Source: JACCZX01 sp963829995 (GTDB lineage Bacteria; Pseudomonadota; Gammaproteobacteria; Burkholderiales; Burkholderiaceae_F). Taken from it: a stretch of DNA of 64,000 bases. The DNA lies in assembly GCA_963829995.1 (NCBI GenBank), contig CAWHKW010000024.1, forward strand, positions 51,461 through 115,460, written 5' to 3'. Below the pieces are notes generated by a model. The model searched no databases, had not been told where the DNA came from, and saw only the letters and a list, made by a program, of their open reading frames with translations. Shown here piece by piece: positions 46,110 through 55,401 of the stretch. The translations under genes were made by a program, and so were the position numbers. Position 1 is the stretch's first letter. Each line of letters begins with the position of its first letter.

Positions 46110-46598
46110 TCAAGCCGCGGCGTACATCGTTGCCCGCTTGCGCACGACTTCCAGCAGTCCCTGGCACGCGTCCTCAACGTAATCGAGCACGGTTCCGAAG
46201 CCTTCGGGGCCGCCGTAGTACGGATCCGGAACGGTGGCGGCGTCGAATTCGCCGGCGTAGCGCATCAACAGATGAAGCTTGTGCTTCTGCTGGCGCGGGC
46301 ACTGCTGCTGCAGCAGCGACAGGTTTTCCCAATCCATCGCCAGGATCAGGTCGTACTCGTGAAAGTCCGACTGCGTGATCTGGCGCGCCCGCAGATCGGT
46401 CAATTCATAGCCACGCTTGCGCGCCGCTTGCTGGCCCCGCACATCGGGCGGTTCGCCGACGTGATACGCGTGCGTCCCGGCCGAGCCGATCTGCACGATG
46501 TCCTCGAGGCCGGCGTCGCGCACCATCTTGCGGAAAACCCCCTCCGCAATCGGTGAGCGGCAGACGTTGCCCATGCACACAAACAGAATTTTTGTCAT
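46110..46598 (-). CDS. Low-molecular-weight protein-tyrosine phosphatase
   Basis: 162 residues. The N-terminal P-loop CMGNVCRSP (Cys8, Arg14) is the family's C-x5-R-S motif, and the general acid Asp is in VPDPYYGG. It is the cytoplasmic enzyme type; relatives in polysaccharide operons (Wzb) dephosphorylate tyrosine kinases, but this gene is not next to such a kinase. A substrate cannot be named. It precedes uvrB's 3' end by 179 bases. Confidence 0.93.
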   Translation of the reverse strand: MTKILFVCMGNVCRSPIAEGVFRKMVRDAGLEDIVQIGSAGTHAYHVGEPPDVRGQQAARKRGYELTDLRARQITQSDFHEYDLILAMDWENLSLLQQQCPRQQKHKLHLLMRYAGEFDAATVPDPYYGGPEGFGTVLDYVEDACQGLLEVVRKRATMYAAA

Positions 46599-46777
46599 AC
46601 CCGTTCGCCTTTCAAGTGGCGGTCCAACCGCCCCGGCTCCTAATAGCCCTAAAAACCCTAATAACCCTTAGCGGTGCCCTCGCCTTCGTTTCAGCAGACC
46701 CACTCACCTTGGCAAAGTTCGCGCCACCTAGCACTCATTTACAAGATCGGGGCTCCCCCCTTCCGAACAAGGGATCC

Positions 46778-48841
46778 CTACGCAGCCCGCTCTCCCGGCA
46801 CCAGGGCGACCACATTGGTCGACCCGCCGGAGCCAAACACCTGCTCTTTAAGCAGCGCCAGCTGGTCCCGAACGCGCGCGGCCTTTTCAAACTCCAGATT
46901 CTTGGCGTGCTCGAACATCTGCTTCTCGAGCCGCTTGATCTCTTTGGAAACCTGTTTTTCGGACATGACCTCGTATTCGGCCGCGGCCGAAGCGGCTTTC
47001 AGGTTGTGGCGCGACTCGGTCGCGTCGTACACCCCATCGATCATTTCGCGCACGTCCTTGACGATGCTGCGCGGAATGATGTCGTTAGCCGCGTTGAACA
47101 ACGCTTGCTTCTCACGCCGCCGATCGGTTTCGTCGATCGCGCGCTGCATCGAATCGGTGACCTTGTCGGCATACATGATTGCCATGCCGTCCAGGTGGCG
47201 CGCGGCGCGGCCGATGGTCTGGATCAGCGAACGCTCGGAGCGCAGAAAGCCTTCCTTGTCGGCGTCGAGAATCGCGACCAGCGAGACTTCGGGCAGGTCA
47301 AGCCCTTCGCGTAGCAGGTTGATACCGACAACGACGTCGAAGACGCCGGCACGCAGGTCGCGGATGATCTCCACCCGCTCGACGGTGTCGATATCCGAAT
47401 GTAGATACCGAACCTTGATGCCGTGCTCGGACAGAAACTCGGTCAGATCCTCTGCCATGCGCTTGGTAAGCGTGGTGATCAGCACGCGGTGACCCTGGTC
47501 GGTGCGCAGCTTGATCTCTGACAGCACGTCGTCGACCTGCGTCCGCGCCGGGCGCACCTGAATTTTCGGGTCGACCAGCCCGGTCGGGCGCACCAGTTGT
47601 TCGACCACCTGCGACGAGTGCTCGAGCTCGTACGCGGCAGGTGTCGCGGACACGAAAATCGAGCGCCTCATCTTGCGTTCGAACTCATCGAATCGCAGCG
47701 GCCGATTGTCGAGCGCAGACGGGAGCCGGAAACCGAACTCGACCAAGGTTTCCTTGCGCGCGCGGTCGCCGCGGTACATGCCGCCCAGCTGCGGAATCGT
47801 GACGTGCGATTCGTCGATGAACATCAGCGCGTCGGGCGGGAGGTAGTCGACCAGCGTGGCCGGCGGCTCGCCCGGCATCGCACCCGAAATATGGCGCGTG
47901 TAGTTCTCGATTCCGCGGCAGAACCCGAGCTCGTTCAGCATCTCGATGTCGAAACGCGTGCGCTGCTCGATTCGCTGCGCCTCGACCAGTTTGCCTTGCG
48001 CCACGAACGTCTCGATGCGTTCCTTCAGCTCGAGCTTGATCGTCTCGATCGCGCGCAGCACGTTCTGACGCGGCGTTACATAGTGCGACGACGGATACAA
48101 CGTAAAGCGCGGAATTTTCTGCCGGACGCGGCCGGTCAGCGGATCGAACAGCTGAATCGAATCGACTTCGTCGTCGTACAGATCGACGCGAACCGCGAGC
48201 TCAGCATGCTCGGCCGGGAAAATGTCGATCGTGTCGCCGCGCACACGGAACGTGCCGCGCGTGAACTCCATGTCGCTGCGCTTGTACTGCATCTGCGTCA
48301 GCCGCACGATGATGTCGCGCTGGCTAAGCCGATCGTTGTGCCGCAACGTCAGCACCATCGAGTGGTAATCCGACGGATCGCCGATGCCATAGATTGCCGA
48401 CACCGTCGCCACGATCACCACATCACGCCGCTCGAGCAGCGACTTGGTGGCGGACAGTCGCATCTGCTCGATGTGCTCGTTGATGCTGCTGTCCTTCTCG
48501 ATATACAGATCGCGCGAAGGAACGTAGGCCTCGGGCTGGTAGTAGTCGTAGTACGAAACGAAATACTCGATCGCGTTATTCGGAAAGAACTCGCGCATTT
48601 CCGAATACAGTTGCGCTGCAAGCGTCTTGTTCGGCGCAAGCACCAACGTGGGGCAGCCGATCTGCGCGATGATGTTGGCCATCGTGTAGGTTTTGCCCGA
48701 ACCCGTGACACCCAACAAAGTTTGGAACGCCAGACCATCCGCCAACCCTTCGCTCAGGCGCGCGATTGCCTCTGGCTGATCACCTGCCGGCGCAAAGGGT
48801 TGATGCAACTGGAACGGTGAGTTGGGATAGGTGACGATCAC
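46778..48841 (-). CDS. uvrB: UvrABC system protein B
   Basis: DNA damage-verifying helicase of nucleotide excision repair, 687 residues. Walker A is GVTGSGKT (about 44-51), the beta-hairpin region YYDYYQPEAYVP is intact, helicase motifs include FIDESH, ATPAAYE and QTIGRAARH, and the C-terminal UVR motif (IKRLEKQMFEHAKNLEFEKAARVRDQL) binds UvrC. The start is GTG 48841. A 407-codon open frame on the opposite strand is a high-GC shadow. Confidence 0.97.
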   Translation of the reverse strand: MIVTYPNSPFQLHQPFAPAGDQPEAIARLSEGLADGLAFQTLLGVTGSGKTYTMANIIAQIGCPTLVLAPNKTLAAQLYSEMREFFPNNAIEYFVSYYDYYQPEAYVPSRDLYIEKDSSINEHIEQMRLSATKSLLERRDVVIVATVSAIYGIGDPSDYHSMVLTLRHNDRLSQRDIIVRLTQMQYKRSDMEFTRGTFRVRGDTIDIFPAEHAELAVRVDLYDDEVDSIQLFDPLTGRVRQKIPRFTLYPSSHYVTPRQNVLRAIETIKLELKERIETFVAQGKLVEAQRIEQRTRFDIEMLNELGFCRGIENYTRHISGAMPGEPPATLVDYLPPDALMFIDESHVTIPQLGGMYRGDRARKETLVEFGFRLPSALDNRPLRFDEFERKMRRSIFVSATPAAYELEHSSQVVEQLVRPTGLVDPKIQVRPARTQVDDVLSEIKLRTDQGHRVLITTLTKRMAEDLTEFLSEHGIKVRYLHSDIDTVERVEIIRDLRAGVFDVVVGINLLREGLDLPEVSLVAILDADKEGFLRSERSLIQTIGRAARHLDGMAIMYADKVTDSMQRAIDETDRRREKQALFNAANDIIPRSIVKDVREMIDGVYDATESRHNLKAASAAAEYEVMSEKQVSKEIKRLEKQMFEHAKNLEFEKAARVRDQLALLKEQVFGSGGSTNVVALVPGERAA

Positions 48842-48890
48842 GGATTATTTTGCAGTGCGGTAAATTTAAGGCAAGCGCGAATCCTAACAG

Positions 48891-48919
48891 TTGACGCGCG
48901 AAAAGCCTATACCTATGCT
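48891..48919 (+). promoter_or_regulatory. Candidate sigma-70 promoter of the aminotransferase gene
   Basis: TTGACG (48891-48896) and TATGCT (48914-48919) are 17 bases apart, in the uvrB-aminotransferase spacer on the plus strand. The transcript would have a leader of about 175 bases before the ATG at 49103. Confidence 0.55.
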
Positions 48920-49102
48920 AGTGTTCGGTGTCGAATCTCCCCTCGGAATCAATGGGTTATATCGCGTTCCGGGAAACGTCCTTAAGTGATCCTGCGCTGC
49001 GCACTTGGTAAATTTTGCAAAGATTGCACCCTTCATGCTGCAGCGCGCACGCCAACCAGACCTTCTAACAAGTTGATTTGTCGGGACAAGTTCGCACGGT
49101 AA

Positions 49103-50309
49103 ATGGCCAATTCACTCTTTGACGGCGTCCAGATGGCGCCGCGCGATCCGACGCTCGGGCCCACCGAAGCCTTTAACCAGGATGCCGATCCCAACAAGGT
49201 GAATCTGGGCGTCGGTGTCTACTCTGACCGACGAAGGTCGAATTCCCATCCTGCGCGCCGTGGCCGAGGCTGAACGGCGTCACGCCGCTGCCGCATCGCC
49301 GCGTGGATACTTGCCAATCGACGGTATCGCCGCCTATGACACCGCCGTGCAGGAACTGCTGCTAGGCGCTGCTTCCCCCTTGATCGCCGCAGGCCGTGCA
49401 ATTACTGCGCAGTCGCTGGGCGGAACCGGGGCGCTAAAGATCGGCGCCGACCTGCTGAAGAAGGTGCTGCCCAACGCGAGCGTTGCGATCAGCGATCCGA
49501 CGTGGGAAAACCATCGGGCGGTGTTCGAGAGTGCCGGCTTTCCGGTGGTGGCGTATCCGTACTACGACGCGAGCACGCGCGGGGTGCGATTCGATGCGAT
49601 GGTTGATTTCCTGACCACTTTGGCGCCTCGAACGATCATCGTGCTGCACGCCTGTTGCCACAATCCGACCGGAGCCGACCTGACGCCGGACCAGTGGCAC
49701 GCATTGCTGGAAGTGCTGCGCAAGCATGACCTGTTGCCGTTTCTCGATCTCGCCTACCAAGGGTTTGCGCAAGGCATCGAAGAGGATGGCGCCGTTGTGC
49801 GCCAGTTCGCGCAATCCGGCCTGCCTCTGCTGATCGCGAGCTCCTTCTCAAAAAGCTTTTCACTCTACGGTGAAAGAGTCGGCGCGTTGACGATCATCGA
49901 TTCCAGCAAGGATGAATCAGCGCGTGTCTTGAGCCAGCTAAAGCGGGTGATTCGCGCGAACTACTCGACGCCGCCGACGCATGGGGGCGCGGTCGTGACC
50001 ACCGTACTTACGACGCCCGAGTTGCGCGCTGCATGGCTCGAAGAGCTCACCGAGATGCGTGAACGCATCCGGCACATGCGCGCGGCCTTGGTCGAGAGTT
50101 TGAAGGCACAGGGTGCAGGTCGGGATTTCTCTTTCGTGTTGCGACAGAACGGAATGTTTTCGTACAGCGGACTGACGCCCGAGCAAGTGGATCGCCTGCG
50201 GGAGGAGTTTCATATCTATGCGGTCAGCACGGGGCGCATTTGCGTCGCTGCGCTGAACAGTCGCAATGTCGACTATGTGGCAAAGGCGATCACTACTGTC
50301 TTGCCGTAG
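49103..50309 (+). CDS. tyrB: Aromatic/aspartate amino acid aminotransferase (one +1 frameshift)
   Basis: PLP-dependent class I aminotransferase (AspC/TyrB group). ATG 49103 gives MANSLFDGVQMAPRDPTLG up to NLGVGVYSD, then the frame shifts at CC 49228-49229 and continues DEGRIPILRAVAEAE. Removing one C gives 401 residues, normal length. Visible residues: NPTGADLT (cofactor ring), DLAYQGF (Asp), SFSKSFSLYGERVG (PLP lysine) and the C-terminal arginine region. The last about 90 codons occur a second time at 62895-63163, also followed by tRNA-Asn. Substrate preference cannot be told. Confidence 0.92.
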
Positions 50310-50321
50310 CGATGCCTCGCA

Positions 50322-50327
50322 TATAAT
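50322..50327 (+). promoter_or_regulatory. -10 box of tRNA-Asn (left copy)
   Basis: A perfect TATAAT lies 16 bases before the tRNA. A TTGCCG at 50301-50306 could be the -35 box with a short 15-base spacer. The right copy keeps the same TATAAT at 63176-63181. Confidence 0.6.
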
Positions 50328-50342
50328 CCGCGCCTCTCTTCT

Positions 50343-50418
50343 TCCTCGATAGCTCAGTCGGTAGAGCGACGGACTGTTAATCCGCAGGTCCAAGGTTCGA
50401 GCCCTGGTCGAGGAGCCA
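50343..50418 (+). tRNA. tRNA-Asn (anticodon GTT), left copy with a T-stem mismatch
   Basis: 76-nt cloverleaf with acceptor TCCTCGA/TCGAGGA, discriminator G, encoded CCA and anticodon GTT at 50376-50378. The T stem reads CAAGG against CCTGG, so its second pair is A-G. The right copy has CCAGG and pairs perfectly. A sequencing error is possible. Confidence 0.93.
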
Positions 50419-50461
50419 GCTCTGTGCATTGACTTCGTCGGGCGATCCACATGCTCGTGAC

Positions 50462-51694
50462 ATGAGCCCTTCTGTTTGTCGCTTCTGCTCAGCGCCGCTA
50501 CGAACTACGTTCGTCGATCTTGGTATGTCACCGTTGTGCCAGACGCACATCCGTGTGGATCAGTTGCAGCAAGCGGAGCCGTTTTATCCGCTGCATGCGT
50601 TGGTGTGCGAGCAGTGCTTCCTCGTGCAGTTGCAGGAGTTCGTTGCGCCTGCGGATATCTTCTCCGAATACGCCTATTTTTCATCGTACTCATCGTCATG
50701 GGTCGAGCACGCCCGGCGCTACGCGGACCAAATGATCGAACGTTTCAAGCTGGACGCCGACAGTAGGGTTATCGAGATCGCAAGCAACGACGGCTACCTT
50801 CTGCAGCATTTCGCGGCCCGCGCGATTCCTGTGCTAGGAATAGAGCCCGCAGCCAACGTCGCCAATGCTGCTATCGAAAAGAAAATTCCCACAAGCATTT
50901 GTTTTTTCGGCCGCGACACCGCGCGACGGATCGCGCACGAGCACAGCCGGGCAGACGTTTTGATCGGTAACAACGTACTGGCCCACGTACCGGATCTGAA
51001 CGACTTCGTGGGCGGATTGAAGCTACTCCTGGCGCCGGACGGCGTGATCACGATGGAGTTTCCGCACTTGTGGCGGCTGATGGCGGAGAACCAATTCGAC
51101 ACGATCTATCACGAGCACTTCAGTTACTTTTCGTTCGCCGTGGTCGAAAAGATATTTGCGTTTCACGGCTTGTCGGTATTCGACGTCGAGGAGCTGCCGA
51201 CGCATGGCGGCTCGCTGCGCATCTACGCCCGCCACACCGAGCACACGACGCTGACCATCGGTGAGCGTGTCGACAATCTGCGTCGACGAGAAGTCGACGC
51301 CGGTTTTCTCACACTTGATCGCTATCTCGGCTTTGGAGCGCAGGTCCACGCAACAAAACGCAAACTACTGGCGTTCCTTATCGACGCCAAGCAGCGCGGG
51401 AAGAAAATCGTCGGCTATGGCGCACCCGGCAAAGGCACCACGCTGCTCAACTACTGCGGCATTCGTACCGATTTTCTCGATTTTACGGTCGACGCCAACC
51501 CTTATAAGCAGGGCAAGTACACACCGGGAACACGCATTCCGATTCTGTCACCCGAAATGATCCGCGCCGCGCGCCCCGACTACGTTCTGATCCTTCCGTG
51601 GAATTTGAAGCACGAGATTTCGCGCGCCGCCGCATACATCGGGCAGTGGGGCGGCCGCTTCGTCGTGCCGATTCCCGAGGTCCAGGTGCTGTAG
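50462..51694 (+). CDS. Sugar C-methyltransferase family protein (zinc site, SAM domain, C-terminal domain)
   Basis: 410 residues from ATG 50462. Three domains match the TylCIII/NovU-type nucleotide-sugar C-methyltransferases: an N-terminal zinc site (Cys6, Cys9, Cys49, Cys52), a SAM-binding domain (VIEIASNDGYLLQHF then GIEPAANVA) and a C-terminal domain with GYGAPGKGTTLLNYCGI. Such enzymes add a methyl group to C3 or C5 of a keto sugar. It is the first gene after the left tRNA-Asn and starts the polysaccharide operon. Confidence 0.88.
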   Translation: MSPSVCRFCSAPLRTTFVDLGMSPLCQTHIRVDQLQQAEPFYPLHALVCEQCFLVQLQEFVAPADIFSEYAYFSSYSSSWVEHARRYADQMIERFKLDADSRVIEIASNDGYLLQHFAARAIPVLGIEPAANVANAAIEKKIPTSICFFGRDTARRIAHEHSRADVLIGNNVLAHVPDLNDFVGGLKLLLAPDGVITMEFPHLWRLMAENQFDTIYHEHFSYFSFAVVEKIFAFHGLSVFDVEELPTHGGSLRIYARHTEHTTLTIGERVDNLRRREVDAGFLTLDRYLGFGAQVHATKRKLLAFLIDAKQRGKKIVGYGAPGKGTTLLNYCGIRTDFLDFTVDANPYKQGKYTPGTRIPILSPEMIRAARPDYVLILPWNLKHEISRAAAYIGQWGGRFVVPIPEVQVL

Positions 51695-51707
51695 GCAAAC
51701 TCCATTA

Positions 51708-52745
51708 ATGAAGATTTTGATCACCGGCAGTGAGGGCTACATCGGCGCCCGTCTCGCGCCGTGGCTTCACGACCGCGGCCACCAAGTTTTCGGATTGGAT
51801 ACCGCGCTTTACCGCGATGGCTGCCTTTATCTCGATTCGATCGGTATGCCGTTCGCTCCGCCCACACGTTTCAAGGATTTGCGCAACGTAACGCCGGCGG
51901 ACTTCGCCGGTGCAGATGCAGTGATTCATCTGGCCGAGCTTTCCAATGATCCGTTGGGCGAGAATCGGCCGGAAATTACATACAGAATCAATCACGAAGG
52001 CTCCGTAGGTATTGCAAACGCCGCGCGTGAGGCCGGAGTGCGGCGCTTTGTGTATGCATCGTCATGTAGCGTTTATGGTCTTGGGACCGGTGTGTTTTTA
52101 GATGAGACGTCGCCGACCAATCCGCAAACCGCATACGCCCGTTGCAAGGTGTTGGTCGAACGCGACCTTGCGGCATTGGCGGATGACAACTTCTCAGTCG
52201 TTTTCTTGCGCAACGCGACCGCGTATGGGCCATCGCCGCGCATGCGATTCGACATTGTCCTGAACGATTTGTGCGCGCTGGCCTACACCCAAAAAAAGAT
52301 CGCCATGGTGAGCGACGGCAGCCCATGGCGCCCGATCGTGCACGTCGAAGACATCTGCGAGGCGATGCGATGTGCGGTCGAGGCACCGGCGGATTCCGTC
52401 AACGGTGAGATCTTCAACGTCGGGCGCACTTCTGAGAACTACCGGATCCGCGAGATCGCAGCGATTGTGGCTGAAGCGTTCCCGGGCTGCGAGATTACGG
52501 CCGGCCCTGCGAGCGCCGACAATCGCAGCTACCGCGTTTGCTTCGAGAAGATAGAGAGTCGTCTGCCCGGATTTTCCGCGCGCTGGACTGCGTCGGCAGG
52601 GGCACGCGAACTGGCACGGCTATTCGAACGCATCGAATTCAGCACAGCAATGCACGAATTCCGTGCTTTCACGCGGCTGAAGCAGTTGAAGTACCTACAG
52701 CGCACCGGTCAGCTGGACGAAGATCTGTTCTGGAGAGCCCGTTGA
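51708..52745 (+). CDS. NAD-dependent epimerase/dehydratase, extended SDR
   Basis: 345 residues with the Rossmann motif TGSEGYIGARL (7-17), catalytic Ser in YASSCSVYG and Tyr/Lys in TAYARCKVLVE. The family acts on nucleotide sugars (4-epimerase, 4,6-dehydratase or reductase); the exact reaction cannot be told. It does not have the TGHTGFKGSW-type motif of CDP-glucose 4,6-dehydratase. It follows the methyltransferase by 13 bases and its stop overlaps the next start (TTGA). Confidence 0.88.
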   Translation: MKILITGSEGYIGARLAPWLHDRGHQVFGLDTALYRDGCLYLDSIGMPFAPPTRFKDLRNVTPADFAGADAVIHLAELSNDPLGENRPEITYRINHEGSVGIANAAREAGVRRFVYASSCSVYGLGTGVFLDETSPTNPQTAYARCKVLVERDLAALADDNFSVVFLRNATAYGPSPRMRFDIVLNDLCALAYTQKKIAMVSDGSPWRPIVHVEDICEAMRCAVEAPADSVNGEIFNVGRTSENYRIREIAAIVAEAFPGCEITAGPASADNRSYRVCFEKIESRLPGFSARWTASAGARELARLFERIEFSTAMHEFRAFTRLKQLKYLQRTGQLDEDLFWRAR

Positions 52746-53305
52746 TTTGCGAGAGCACATCGATCCCGGGCGTTAACGTCGTTACCCCCGAGTTGGTGGA
52801 AGACGAGCGGGGTTTCTTCGCTCGAACCTGGTGCCGCCGCGAGTTCGCTGCGCACGGAGTGGTCGTCGAGATGGTTCAGGCGAATATTTCGCATAACCGG
52901 CAGGCCGGCACTCTGCGAGGATTGCATTTCAGCTGGTCACCTTCCGTCGAGGGCAAGCTGGTCCGCTGCGAGCGGGGACGTATCCATGATGTGGTTGTCG
53001 ATCTACGGCCCGATTCGCCGGCGTTCGCAAACCACTTGGCGGTCGTGCTCGATGACGAAACCCGCAATGCGATCTACATTCCGCCGGGGGTTGCGCACGG
53101 GTTTCAGACGCTCGTACCCAATTGCGATGTTCTTTACATGATGACTGACTTCTATCGAGCCGAGTTCGCCGATGGCGTGCGTTACGACGATCCAGCCTTT
53201 GGCATCGCCTGGCCGTTGGCGGTGACCAACATCGTCGAGCGCGACCGGACGTACCCGGACTTCGATGCGGCCGCGCACCGGAGGCGCTTCGCGGCGTGCT
53301 GCTGA
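52742..53305 (+). CDS. dTDP-4-dehydrorhamnose 3,5-epimerase family protein (cupin)
   Basis: 187 residues from TTG 52742, which overlaps the stop of the previous gene. Cupin features of RmlC are present: DERGFFARTWCRREF, QANISHNRQAGTLRGLHF with the catalytic His, RGRIHDVVVDLR and PPGVAHGFQTL. The family epimerises 4-keto sugars at C3, C5 or both. A 10-base overlap leads into the next gene. Confidence 0.88.
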   Translation: MICESTSIPGVNVVTPELVEDERGFFARTWCRREFAAHGVVVEMVQANISHNRQAGTLRGLHFSWSPSVEGKLVRCERGRIHDVVVDLRPDSPAFANHLAVVLDDETRNAIYIPPGVAHGFQTLVPNCDVLYMMTDFYRAEFADGVRYDDPAFGIAWPLAVTNIVERDRTYPDFDAAAHRRRFAACC

Positions 53306-54621
53306 ATCAATTTTCAGACCCGAACGAAGCGAAGCGCAGCGCCGTCAGCGCGTTGCAATTGATTAACGAGATGTATCCGATATGCCGCAGCATCACCGGC
53401 GACGGCGTGCGGCGAACTTTCGACCTGATCGAGCAGCGGATTGCGCTGGAGCGCAGTGAAGTTCCGAGCGGAACCGCGGTATTCGACTGGATTATTCCTC
53501 CCGAATGGAACATCCGCGACGCTTTCGTCGCCGACGAACAAGGTCGGCGGGTCGTCGATTTCCGCGCTAGCAATCTGCACGTTGTAGGTTATTCGACCCC
53601 AATCAACCAGACCATGTCGCTGGCGGAACTAGAACCCCATCTTCATTCGCTGCCAGATCGCCCCGACCGAATTCCGTACCGCACCAGCTACTACCGAGAA
53701 GACTGGGGCTTTTGTCTACGCCATCGGGATCGCGAGCAGCTTGGGCCGGGGCCGTATCGCGTAGTAATCGACTCCACGCTGCGACCGGGAAGCCTGACGT
53801 ACGCGGAGCACGCGACTTCGGGTTACGAATCAGGCGAGGCCATTATCTACACGCACACGTGTCACCCTTCGCTGGCCAACGACAACCTGACCGGCATCGC
53901 GGTAGCAACGCTCTTGGCCCAAGCTCTTCGAGAAGAGCGACCACGCCTGACGTGGCGTTTCGTGTTCGGTCCCGGCACGATCGGTTCACTAACGTGGTTA
54001 GCGCGCAACGAACAGCGCTTGCCCGCGATACGCGCCGGCCTCACAGTAGGACTGATGGGAGATTCGCAGCCGTTAACATTTAAGCGGAGCCGCCGCGGCA
54101 ATTCGATGACGGATCGCGCCGGCGAATACGTCGTGCAGTCGTTCGGCACATCGAGCCGAGTGGTCGATTTCGAACCTTACGGATACGACGAGCGCCAGTT
54201 TTGTTCGCCCGGCTTCGACCTACCGGTAGGAAGACTGTCGCGCGCTACCCATGGTGACTACCCCGAATACCACACGTCAGCCGACGATCCATCGCTGATA
54301 AGCGCGGACGCGCTCGCCGAGTCGATCGCTGCTCTGTCGCAGCTTATCGCGGTGATCGACTGCAACCGGCGCTTATTGAATATGAGCCCAAAGGGAGAGC
54401 CGCAACTGGGACATCGCGGTTTGTACGCCAGCCTTGGTGGCGGACAATCGGTCGGGCAAAGCGAACGTGCCTTGTTATGGGTGCTGAGCCTATCCGACGG
54501 CGCTCACGATCTTCTTTCGATCGCGCAGCGCTCGGGCCTGGACTTCGCGTCGTTGGACCGCGCCGCCTCGGCCCTGGAAAAGAGCGGGCTCGTTAAGACA
54601 TTGCCTGAGCCTGCCCCGTGA
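53296..54621 (+). CDS. DUF4910 family protein, zinc aminopeptidase-like
   Basis: 441 residues from GTG 53296. It matches proteins with a DUF4910 domain and a split M28-like metal site: IYTHTCHPSLANDNLTG holds the His/Asp pair, GTIGSLTWL follows, and EYHTSADDPSLI lies later. A C-terminal winged-helix-like part (LSDGAHDLLSIAQRSGLDFASL) ends the protein. Members are common in polysaccharide clusters, but their reaction is unknown to me. Coupled to both neighbours by overlaps. Confidence 0.78.
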   Translation: MLLNQFSDPNEAKRSAVSALQLINEMYPICRSITGDGVRRTFDLIEQRIALERSEVPSGTAVFDWIIPPEWNIRDAFVADEQGRRVVDFRASNLHVVGYSTPINQTMSLAELEPHLHSLPDRPDRIPYRTSYYREDWGFCLRHRDREQLGPGPYRVVIDSTLRPGSLTYAEHATSGYESGEAIIYTHTCHPSLANDNLTGIAVATLLAQALREERPRLTWRFVFGPGTIGSLTWLARNEQRLPAIRAGLTVGLMGDSQPLTFKRSRRGNSMTDRAGEYVVQSFGTSSRVVDFEPYGYDERQFCSPGFDLPVGRLSRATHGDYPEYHTSADDPSLISADALAESIAALSQLIAVIDCNRRLLNMSPKGEPQLGHRGLYASLGGGQSVGQSERALLWVLSLSDGAHDLLSIAQRSGLDFASLDRAASALEKSGLVKTLPEPAP

Positions 54622-55394
54622 AAGTCGTTCTGTTCTGCGGAGGTCTCGGCACGCGGTTGCGTGAGCACTCGGACACGATCCCCAAGCCATTGGTGAATGT
54701 CGGCTATCGGCCGATTCTGTGGCATCTGATGCGCTACTACGCTCACTACGGCCACAAAGACTTCATCCTCGCGCTTGGGTATCGCGGCGACCTGATCCGC
54801 GACTACTTCCTCAGCTACAACGAGTGCATGTCGAATGACTTCGTGCTATCCGGCGGTGGCAAAAAGATCGAGATGCTGAGCACCGACATCGACGACTGGC
54901 GCATCACATTCGTCGACACCGGACTGCATTCAAATTTGGGCGAGCGGCTGCTGCGCGTACGCCGCTTTCTTGACGGCGAATCTGAATTTCTTGCGAATTA
55001 CGCCGACGGGCTGAGCGACGTCGACTTGAATGCGCACATCGAAGATTTTCGCCGTCGGGAGGTCACCGCAAGTCTGGTCGCCGTCCGAACAGCGCAAAGC
55101 TTTCATTCAGTGCAGTCGGACAACAACGGAATCGTGACCGGCTTCGGCCAAATTTCGGACTCGGAATTCTGGATCAACGGCGGCTTCTTCTGTCTTCGCC
55201 GCGAGATCTTCGATGTGATCGAAGAAGGTGACGAGCTGGTCGAGCAACCCTTTCAGCGTTTGATCAAGCAAGGAAAGCTTGCTGTGCATCGACATCACGG
55301 CTTCTGGCAGTCGATGGACACGTTCAAGGACAAGATCACATTCGACCGCATGGAGGCGCGTGGTAATTGCCCCTGGGCCATGTGGAAGCGTTAG
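54618..55394 (+). CDS. rfbF: Glucose-1-phosphate cytidylyltransferase family protein
   Basis: 258 residues from GTG 54618, overlapping the preceding stop as GTGA. Nucleotidyltransferase motifs are FCGGLGTRLREHSDTIPKPL (signature), GYRPILWHLMRYYAHYG, NYADGLSDVDL (metal site) and the C-terminal HHGFWQSMDTFKDK. The closest family known to me is RfbF, which makes CDP-glucose. No RfbG-like CDP-glucose dehydratase is seen next to it, so another sugar phosphate or a different downstream route is possible. Confidence 0.85.
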   Translation: MKVVLFCGGLGTRLREHSDTIPKPLVNVGYRPILWHLMRYYAHYGHKDFILALGYRGDLIRDYFLSYNECMSNDFVLSGGGKKIEMLSTDIDDWRITFVDTGLHSNLGERLLRVRRFLDGESEFLANYADGLSDVDLNAHIEDFRRREVTASLVAVRTAQSFHSVQSDNNGIVTGFGQISDSEFWINGGFFCLRREIFDVIEEGDELVEQPFQRLIKQGKLAVHRHHGFWQSMDTFKDKITFDRMEARGNCPWAMWKR

Positions 55395-55401
55395 GGACTA
55401 G

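Larger units (their letters stand above)
50037..50418 (+). repeat. Left direct repeat: aminotransferase 3' end plus tRNA-Asn
   Basis: This segment is repeated in the same orientation at 62895-63271. The coding part is diverged (roughly 70 percent identical in protein by eye), the spacer keeps TATAATCCGCGCC, and the tRNA differs at one base. The two copies bound a 12.5-kb polysaccharide block. Confidence 0.85.

Noticed and set aside
46640..46675. Short CCCTAA-like repeats between uvrB and the phosphatase gene
   Set aside because: Only three imperfect units of about 10 bases; too short and irregular to call a repeat array.
47597..48820. 407-codon open frame antisense to uvrB
   Set aside because: High-GC shadow: uvrB is fully conserved on the other strand, and the antisense protein is His/Arg/Leu-rich with no family resemblance.
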